Assembly (NCBI GenBank): GCA_032719365.1
Contig: CM064866.1
Coordinates: forward strand, 10,893,781-10,957,780
Direction: 5' to 3'
DNA from: Prinsepia uniflora
Taxonomy: Eukaryota > Streptophyta > Magnoliopsida > Rosales > Rosaceae
Length of the DNA: 64,000 bases
Positions 11,801 to 22,298 of this stretch are shown here, piece by piece. The position numbers were made by a program, and so were the translations under genes. A model generated the notes under the pieces. The model saw only the letters and a list, made by a program, of their open reading frames with translations, did not search any database and was not told where the DNA came from. Position 1 is the first letter of the stretch. Each line of letters starts with the position of its first letter.

Positions 11801-14800
11801 AAACGCAGGAAAGTGGATTCAACTGTAAATGTTGCTTCAGGTGGTACTAGTCCAGAAGATGGGTATTCAAGGAATTCTGTGGCAACACTTGTGGCATGTT
11901 CTTTTAGCCGGTGCAACAAAGTTTTATATGAAGGCGGTTCCAAGGTGAAAGATATTTGTCAAGGCACCTGTGAAGTGGTGGTCCCGAAAAGTAGAAAATT
12001 TCTGATGCACGAATCGTGGAAAGTTTACATGGGATCCTGTGTTGATGCCTCGCCAATTATTGTGCATAAAGGCCAGGATATCTTCTTATTTATTGGATCA
12101 CACTCACAAACATTTCTTTGTGTAAATGCCAGAAGGTAAAGTATATATTGTAGTTTCTGAATACAATCATATCATCGACATAATTCTTTCAGAATTCTTG
12201 TTGAATATATTATTTTCTTCACCACATGATTGATATATACTGCAAGTTTTAAGTGATCATTTTACTCAAATTTATTATGCAAGATGTGCTATATTATACT
12301 TCTACAGCTAAAGACATCTATCACAATGCTTTGGAATCCTATCCATGTCGGTGCTAACTATCACATCCTTCGATGCAAGAGCGGATGTTAATATGCTATT
12401 ATTATAATATTTCTTAGTTTTTCACTTCAACACAGCAGAAACCTTTCAATAAATAGGCTTCTCTAGAAATATAATTTCATTTTGATCATTTGCAGTTCTA
12501 CAAATACCTTAACCATTCACCATGAAATTTGCATTTCCGGTTTTATATTGTTTCATAATTTACTATAGTGGTTCTGTCCAGTGGGAGATACAACTAGAAG
12601 GACGTGTGGAATGTTCCGCAGCAATTCTTAGTGACTTCACACAGGTTTTCTTTGGCATAATTTATGTGATTTGACTTCATAATTGATCTAAATGAGCTTG
12701 ATGGTGCATTTTGTTGTTACTCATGGTGGGATATTGGCTTTAGGTTGTAGTTGGATGCTACAGGGGGAAAATATATTTCCTTGATTTCTTGAATGGTAAC
12801 ATCTGTTGGACTTTCCAAACATCTGGTGAGGTAGGGTTGTTCCAACATATAGTCTTATTTTTATTATATATTTTTATTTTTATGTTTCCATTCATTTGCA
12901 TTATGATTGACTTCATATAAGCTCTTACTGCAGACATATGCTAGTTAATTTTTTTTGTTTTTCTTATAACTTGCCTTTCAATTTGAATTATATATGATTA
13001 TATACAGATATAGATCATGCATATATTAATTCTTTTGCCAATTGTAAACTAATTTTTTATGCTTTTGTGGTTCGTGAATTTATAATATGAAGGTAAAGGC
13101 ACAACCCGTCTTAGACAGTCAGAGACAATTGATCTGGTAATATTTCTGAAACTTCTTGCTTATTTCTTCAAATAAGTGGAACTGTGGTTCTCTTGCATCA
13201 ATTGTATTGATAGGCTAGTTTCTCCTTTCTTGTATCAAAAGTTCTCTATGCAGCTTGGTAGGTAATGCTAGCATGTCCAAAGCAACAGTTCATTTCCAAA
13301 ACTTCTGGTCTTCTGTTTTTCCATGGAAAGCTTTTCTTTAGTACCGAAGCCTCAGATGATGGATGAAGGGCAATTGGTTATTGGTGTATGTTTGTAGTGG
13401 TTGTTTCTTATGTTTACATGACTGGATTTATAGCATTGATTGTAACTAGGAAGCATTAAACGTGTAGAATAAATAGTACACGTTCTGTAGCTATTCAGTA
13501 TACTGTACACTGTATTTAGTAGACAGCAACAGCAGTTATTGGACAGATGTCCATAGACAGTTACCTAGGCAGTTACTCTAGCAGTTATACTTAGATTCAG
13601 ATAAGGGAGAGATAACTGTTTGTAGTTATCTCAATCCCAAGACCTGTATATATAGGCCTATCGGCACATCAATGAAATCATCAGATTTCACAGAATTCTA
13701 CATGGTATCAGAGCTTATAGTCTGACCACCAACCCGATCCTCTTCCTATCTTTCTCCCAACTATGGCAACAGATTCCTGCTCTTCCCCCACCGTCTCTCC
13801 CACCACCATTTCAACCCTAGTTTCGGTTAAACTCAATGAGAGTAATTACCTTCTCTGGGAAAGCCAGATTAAGCCCTTTCTCATTGGGCATAATTATTGG
13901 CGTTTCATAGATGGCACACATCCTGCCCCTCCTCCTACCCTACCACCCCAAACGCCTACTGCTTCCCCTCATTCTGATACTTCTGTTTCAGATCTGATCC
14001 CTGCCCCTATTCCTGTCCCCAATCCTGCCTATCACCAATGGTTTCAGATTGATCAAACCTTGGTCAGTATGCTCAGAGCCACCCTCACAGAACCGATCTT
14101 GTCCCAGGTTGTTGGCCTCCAAACTTCCCGTGCAATCTGGCAGTGTCTCCAACAAAATTTCTCCCAACAATCCCTAGCCAATGCCACTAACCTCCGTTTT
14201 CAACTCATGTCTCTCACCAAAGGTCAGAAAACTATCTCAGAGTACCTTTCCCAAGCCAAAACCTTGGCTGATTCTCTTGCTGCTATAAACGAGCCTTTCT
14301 CCCCTACGGACCTTGTCACTGCTGTCCTTCGTGGCCTCGGTCCTGAGTACACCATGTTGGTGACTGCCATGCTGAACTTCCCACCCCTCCCTCCCTTCTC
14401 TGATCTCCGGGCCCGGTTACTTTCCTTTGAGGCTCAACAAACTTCCTCTGCAAATCCAGCAACCGCAGTTCCTCCTACTGCTTTCTATGCCAATTCTACC
14501 CACCCCACTCCAGTCCCCTATGCCAATGCCTACTACAGCACCCGTGGAAGACAACCCTACAACCGTGGTGCTCGCCCAAATCGTCCCCCACGGTCCTCCT
14601 ACCGCAAAGGCTCTGGCCGTCCCTCTCCTATTTCCAATGCTCCAGGCATTCTTGGAACTTATCCAACCAACACTTCCCGTCCAAATGGCCCCCTATGCTG
14701 GTCCTGCAACCGCCATGGACATATTGCCGCACACTGTCCCCAAATTCAACAGAGCCCTGATCATGACCTTGCCCACGCCTTCGCAGGACTACATATTACC

Positions 14801-17800
14801 CCTGCTGCTGCTGATCCTAACTGGTATCCTGACAGTGGTGCCACTCATCATATGACCCTCCAACATGCTCCCCCTCACACTCCAGCCCCTTCCTCCACAG
14901 ATCACGTCATGGTAGGCAACGGTGCCACTCTTCCCATTGACCACACTGGTAATCTCACCTTTTCCTCTGGTCCCTATGTCTTTCATCTCTCAAATGTTCT
15001 TCATATTCCTACACTACGCAAAAATTTGTTATCTGTTGCACAGTTCACTAATGATCAGCAGGTCAGTATAACATTCTTCCCCACTCATTTCCTCATCCAA
15101 GACCTAAACACCAAGGCTGTTCTCTTTCAGGGCCCCTGTGAAAATGGGTTGTACCCCATCCGTCCATGTCGCCCTACCCACCCTCAGGCCTTGCTGACAA
15201 GTGCAACAAGTTCTCTCTGGCACAACCGCTTGGGTCATCCATCTCCTCAAGTCCACCGTGTCTTAGCCTCTCAAACTGCTGTCATTACTTCTGCTTCCTT
15301 AGATAATATAGGCTTCTGTAATAGTTGTGCTACAGGCAAATCAACTAGACTATCTTTCAATTCTGTTGTACACACTGCAATAAAACCTTTTGATTTAATC
15401 CACTCTGATGTCTGGATGTCTCCAGTCCCCTCTGTGTCTGGTTTTAGATATTATGTGTTATTTACAGATGATTTTACCAGGTACACCTGGATTTTTCCAC
15501 TCCGCCAAAAATCAGAAGTTTTTGCACACTTCTCCACTTTCCTCGCCTATATTAAAAACCAATTCTCTACCACCATCAAACAATTCCATAGTGATGGTGG
15601 CAAAGAATTTGATAATCACTCTTTCAAGACCCTCTGTTCTAACCATGGCATCCACCACCGTTTTTCTTGCCCTTATACCCCACAACAGAATGGCCTGGCT
15701 GAGAGAGAACACAGGCACATTTCTGAAAAGGGCAGAACTCTACTGATCACTGCTAACCTGCCCCACTGTTATTGGGCCGAAGCAGTAACTACTGCAGTTT
15801 TCCTCATCAACCTTCTCCCAACTCCAGTGCTCAAATGGACCTCCCCTTACTTTAAACTACACGGCAAACAACCTCCCTATCACCTCCTTCGAGTTTTTGG
15901 CTCTGCTTGTTACCCATATATTGGCCACAACACTAAACACAAACTAGAACCCAGGTCCATTCCCTGTACCTTTCTCGGATACAGCTCTCATCACAAAGGG
16001 TATCGCTGCCTTCATGTACCTAGTGGTAAGGTTTACATCAGCCGCCATGTTGTTTTCAATGAACACCACTTTCCCCATGCCACAAATCCTTCCCCTCAAG
16101 TTCCTGATTTCTGCTTCATCCCTGCGATTCCAGCCCCTCTGAACTCCCACCACACCACAACTAATCCGCAGCCACCTCCCTCTACACCTCCTCAACCCAC
16201 CCTCCCCCCCACTCCTTGCACCACTTCCCCCACCCACCCTAACCCTACCACATCAGTTCACACTCAGTCTGATCCACCTACATCAGCCCCTCCTACCCCT
16301 GTTCCTCCAGCCTCTAGACCCCCAAACACTCATCCCATGATAACCCGCAGCAAGGCAGGTATCTCCAAATCTCGAAATCTCCTATTTGCCACTAAATACC
16401 CTATTCCCCAGGCCTTCCTTTCCTTGGCTCAGACCATCATTGAACCTACCACCTACCAACAAGCCTCTAAATCTCCAGAATGGACCAAGGCAATGCACAC
16501 TGAGTTTACGGCCCTTCTCAACCAACAAACCTGGTCTCTTGTTCCCTTACCACCTCAAGCCAATACAGTTGGCTGCAAATGGGTTTTTAAACTCAAAAGA
16601 CATGCTGACGGCACGATTGAGAGATACAAGGCCCGTCTTGTTGCCAAAGGCTTTCACCAACAGGCCGGCCTAGACTACACAGAGACATTCAGTCCCGTTG
16701 TGAAGCCCCCTACCATCAGAATTGTGCTTGCACTTGCTGTTTCTAACAACTGGCCCCTACGACAAATGGATGTCACAAATGCATTTCTCCATGGTACCCT
16801 CACTGAAGAAGTATACATGCAACAGCCCCCTGGATTCACTGATCCCCACCGTCCTCACCATGTCTGCAGACTACACAAAGCTATTTATGGGCTCAAACAG
16901 GCCCCACGGGCCTGGTTTGACCGTTTTCGATCCTTCCTGCTTCTCTACGGCTTCCAACAGAGTAGAGCTGATCCCTCCATGTTTGTTTACCGTCACCAAT
17001 CTACCCTTCTGTATCTCCTACTCTATGTTGATGATATAATCTTAACTGGAAACTCCCAACCTGCGGTCTCCACCTTCATGACAACATTGGCCCGTGCCTT
17101 TGCCATCAAGGACCTAGGTCCTCTCCACTACTTCCTGGGAGTCGAAGCCAAGTCCATAGACACTGGCCTCCACCTCACTCAAACCAAGTATACACTGGAC
17201 ATCCTGCAGCGCAGTGGTTTAACTGATTGCAAGCCAGCCCTCACTCCAGTTGCTCCAAAACAGGCCCTCTCTGCTGCTGTTGGCAACCCCCTCCACGATG
17301 GCTCTACCTATAGACAACTTGTCGGTGCACTACTCTACCTGACTTTAACAAGACCAGATATATCCTTTGCTGTTCAGCAAGTTGCACAGTTTTTGAGCTC
17401 TCCTACAGATGTCCATCTCACCGCTGTAAAAAGGATCATCCGCTACCTCAAAGGAACCCTTGGACATGGCATTCACATCCGCAGGTCTCTATTTCCCTTG
17501 CAAATTCATGCATTTTCTGATGCAGACTGGGCTGGGTGTCGCGACACTAGGCGGTCTATCACAGGTTTTTGTATCTTTCTTGGCTCCACTCTGATTTCCT
17601 GGTGTGCAAAGAAACAAAAGACTGTTTCCCGCTCTAGTTCTGAGGCAGAGTACCGTGCTCTAGCCTATACCTGTGCAGATACCCTATGGATACTAAGTCT
17701 CCTGCAAGAACTAGGAGCCCTTCCAGCGATGCCGGTGCAGCTGTACTGTGACAACCTAAGTGCCACTTACATGACACGCAACCCAATCTTTCATGCTCGG

Positions 17801-20800
17801 ACAAAGCACATCGCCTTAGACTATCACTTCCTACGAGAAAGGGTCGCTTCAGGAACTCATCACGTACAATTTGTTCCCTCTACAGCACAACTTGCCGACC
17901 TCTTCACCAAAGGGCTTCCAGTCAATCGCCATTTATCCCTTGCTTCCAAACTTGTCACCCACGGGGTGCCACGTTTGCGGAGGGATGTAGAATAGTACAC
18001 GTTCTGTAGCTATTCAGTATACTGTACACTGTATTTAGTAGACAGCAACAGCAGTTATTGGACAGATGTCCATAGACAGTTACCTAGGCAGTTACTCTAG
18101 CAGTTATACTTAGATTCAGATAAGGGAGAGATAACTGTTTGTAGTTATCTCAATCCCAAGACCTGTATATATAGGCCTATCGGCACATCAATGAAATCAT
18201 CAGATTTCACAGAATTCTACAAAACGTTTTGTTGCAACAATTTAGTTTAGAAATTCTTAGAAAATTAACTTGTATGGGATGATGTTATAATCTCTTGTTT
18301 TTTAAAAACATGTTTTAATTCATGAAGAGTTTACTATATGTTTTACAGAACCTACTAGAACTTTACTTTCTTTTCTCTTCTGTTAGCGAAGGGAAACTAA
18401 AAAGCGATTGATCTATAATTGCAGGTGTGGATCATATGACCATAACTTGTATGCTCTGGATTACAAAAATCACTCCTGTGTATATCAGCTTCCATGTGGT
18501 GGGAGTATCTATGGGTCGCCTGCAATTGATGAGGTGCGCTTTTGAAATTATTATTTATGAATGAAACCATTTAATTTTCTCCATGTAAAATATTACTGCA
18601 GACGTTTCTTTTATGTGTTTGAAATTTGAATGACCCTTTGGCTCCCATCTTTCAACTGTTTCAGTGCCCCCTTCCTCTATCTTGCCCTTTTTACTGTTAT
18701 GTTTTCCTCTCCATATTTTTCATTAATCTGGGTCTGTTTCATGAACAATTCTTGATATATAATTTGTTTGTACACCTTTTTCAACCCATATACGATTGGA
18801 AGGGTGGCATATTAAAGTGAATTTTTTTCTCTTGGTTGGTGACCCATGGGGAAAATAAGGCACGCTCTAGAAAATTATTTTTGTCTCCACATTTGTGTAC
18901 TTTCCTAAAGTAAATCTTTTGAGTAGTTTGGTTTGTCCTTGGAAATGTTACATCTTGTTGGTGGAGCTACTTGGGAATTGGGCAGATTAAAAGGAAATTA
19001 CTTTGGGTTTTCAGTTTTATGCCATTTGTTGGTTGGAAAAAGATGGTTTTAAATGAAAAAAGCGGAGACATTGAATCAACTTATGGGATAGAATTAAAAT
19101 TTAGGTTTCTTTTGGGTGCCTTAGTCAAAATACTTTAGAGATGTTACTTCTACCGTCATTTACATGGGAAGATTTTTTATTTAAATTTTATTATTCTTTT
19201 TCCTTGATGAGTGAGGGTCTGATTGTGATAGGTTCTTGTCCGTTTATGTCTTTTTTTCTTTCAAAATAGTTTGCGTTATTAGTAAAAAGTAATTTTAAAT
19301 TTTCTGCCTATTCTACAGTGGTACTATTTTATTATGATCTATTCTTCAGGTCTTAAATTTTTGTAACTGAATGGACATTTTATATTAAATTTTTTGAACT
19401 ATAATACGCTTGTTTTTCGTTTTTTTTGTTTTGTTTTGTTTTGTTTGTTTGTTTGCCAGTTATGGTATGTTGAGCCTTTTACATCTGTAGACAAGTATTT
19501 CTGAATATAACTGGCAACTCCCAGTTTAGTCATGTGCTCTTGTTAGTCCAAAATCTGTGATATCCCATCTACCCATAGCCTTTATTCAGTAAATTATATT
19601 ATGTTCTAACTATTTTACTTGCAGATCAATGATATACTTTATGTTGCTTCTACCGGTGGCCAAATGACAGCCATATCAATAAAGGTACAAAAATTCTGAA
19701 GGGGTTACAATTTTCAAATATTGAACGTTGCCTTTGTGAGTGGATTTGGGAACATGCTAAATCCGAGCATTAACATTTCTTTCTACAAATTTATAATGTA
19801 ATTTTTCTGATACCTATAAACGGAGCTTAGAAGGTAGAATATAGCTAGAAATGCACTTTCTATTAGCTTTGAAGTTACATGGGCTCATCATATAAAATAG
19901 CTTATGACAGCTGCCTGCTTGATAGTAATTGGTGCCACTGCCACTACCGTTCCCTCTATAATTGCTTCTATGTCATTTTGCTTCTCAAATTTTGGACAAA
20001 TGGGGAATAAAACGAGTAGGAATAAAAGAAAGAGAAAATAAATAGGAGGAAGTGGCCTCCAAAGTATTCCTCTCTGGCAACAACAATTGGTCTAATGGTC
20101 TGTCTTGCCAGTCCTCTTAGTTGCACCTAGATCTTGAATTTGTCTAATGACGCATGCATCATAGGTTACTGATACATGGTGGCAGGCAATCCTTGCCTCA
20201 GTTTCTGAGAGTTACAATCTTTGCACCAAAGTTCATCCTAGTCTGGGCCAAATTTATGCCAACTATTGTCATCTTTGTTGTGCTTATTATGTCACAATTA
20301 TCCTTTTTTAAAATAAAAGAGAAATGACATCGTTTTGAATTATTAAAGTTGTATAGATTATTCAGGCTGCAAGTTGGTTATTGATTTGGGTAATCGTTTT
20401 ATATATTCAGGAAATCCCATTTTCTGTTCTGTGGCTGCGTGAGTTAGAAGCGCCAGTGTTTGGGTCTCTTGCTATCAATTCGCTGAATGGAAATAGTATG
20501 TGCAGGCTGTTTGATTCATTGGCTATGTATTCCATGAAAGTTCTCTCATTTTATTTCTATCATCTGGGTTTTGTTAATATTTTCTTGTGTTTTTCTTTAC
20601 TTCAGTTGTATGTTGCTTGGTGGACGGTCAAGTTCTTTCGTTGGATACAAGTGGATCTGTTTTTTGGAGGGTACAATTTTTGTATGCTTTTAATGTCTAG
20701 ATTGATTTTGTTTCATATTTATTTTTTTAAATTTGACCCATATTTTGCTTGTTTTTCCTTATTCCGGGTTCAGCTTAGCTGAGATTGGAAAGGAACCGTT

Positions 20801-22253
20801 CAGTTTCTTGCACTCGAATAATGAGATTTGCAATGTTACTTTAGGGCTTGTTGACCTCAACAATAAATGTCTCCAAATAGAATGAATATTAAATTCCTAA
20901 CAACACATGTCTCCAAATAGAATGAATATTAAATTCCTAACAATAAATGTCTCCAAATAGAATGAATATTAAATTCCTAACAATAAATGTCTCCAAATAG
21001 AATGAATATTAAATTCCTAAAAAGAAAAACCCTTCTCTACCTAGATCTTTAACCTTCACACTTACACCCATTACAATTGTGACATTAAGGAATTACTTTA
21101 GCAATAATTAATTTTTTTTTACCAGGTCATTTTCGTGAAGAACTAAATTCCTGAGAAACTTTCCGTGTTTAGCCTTCACCCTTGAACTTTAAACCCGTCA
21201 CATTCGGTGACCATTAAGGGATTATGTTAGCAACTATTAATTCTTTTCTGTAATTACTTTCTTTAAGGAAGTTGCAAGTCTTATGTAGATCGACTTAAAA
21301 TAAGAAATAAACTTTACCATGCTTTTAGACCAGTACTGCTAATTATGTATATCATACCAAATCTTCAGAACATTCTGTTAGTGTATGTACTGAATTATAC
21401 TTCTGTGTTCATTTTTGTTTTTCATTTCATGTATAATATGTATTACTAACTCATTGTGAATCATCAGAAAGAGCAACTCCAAATTAATTCTTGTATCCCT
21501 GAACAAGAGTTTTCTACTACAAAAGTGTGTTTTCTCCAACAAAATGCCCCCTGTTGAAGTTCTCTGTTAGATAAGATCAAGGATATATAGGGATGCAATT
21601 ATACTGTCTGTATGTGCTCTGTCCGCTAAGATGCATGTTGTGCTTCAATTGCAATTCCTAATCCTTTTTCTCGGTGATGATATTATTGAACAGTATAAAA
21701 CTGCTGGACCTATATTTGCTGGAGCCTGCATATCATCTGCTCTTCCTTTTCAGGTAGGTGTATATCTATATATATTCTGTATGCATATATGTATGGGGTT
21801 TCTGTATTCGTTAAGCATCTATCATTTCTAAGTCTCCTAAACATGCTCATATATTGTGTATAAACTATACCATTTAATCATGGACTATGGTTGTCTGAAC
21901 TTGTTGATAATCAAAGGCTTTTTACTTCATTTGCCCTTGAACTCACCACATAATCTCAGTTTCCCCTTTGAACTAAATTTTGTCTCCATTAACCCCTTGA
22001 ACATGGCTTCCGTTAGCAAGGTTACCCAAATTCCATCTAATCACTCTAACTTCCGTTGAATGCGCTCTAACTTCTGTTAAATTGAATGATGTGGAATAAT
22101 AAGATCACTAGCTGGTTGACACGTCCTTTTAAATTTATTTTTATTAATTTTGAAAATTTCTATTATTTTTACTTCCTTTTAAATTTATTTAAATTTATTT
22201 TTATTTTACCAAACCCACCAATCCAATCTCACCATTTTGCACTCTCTCTCTCA

Positions 22254-22298
<45 letters not shown>

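Larger units (their letters stand above)
13463..18221 (+). mobile_element. Full-length Ty1/copia LTR retrotransposon (Ale/Retrofit-like) in intron 7
   Basis: The element is 4,759 bases, bounded by TG...CA and by the 5-base target duplication AAACG (13458-13462 and 18222-18226). Its LTRs are 240 and 236 bases and differ only by one AATA unit near their start. A tRNA-iMet-type primer site directly follows the left LTR, and one uninterrupted gag-pol frame fills the interior. It lies in the same orientation as the host gene, in an intron that would be about 524 bases without it. Near-identical LTRs imply a very recent insertion. The lineage call (short LTRs, ESNYLLW gag start) is inference. Confidence 0.96.

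Noticed and set aside
13466..18300. End of the acyl-activating gene at the copia insertion
   Set aside because: Exons 8-15 continue after the element with matching phase (TG|G across intron 7) and complete the propeller, so the element is intronic.
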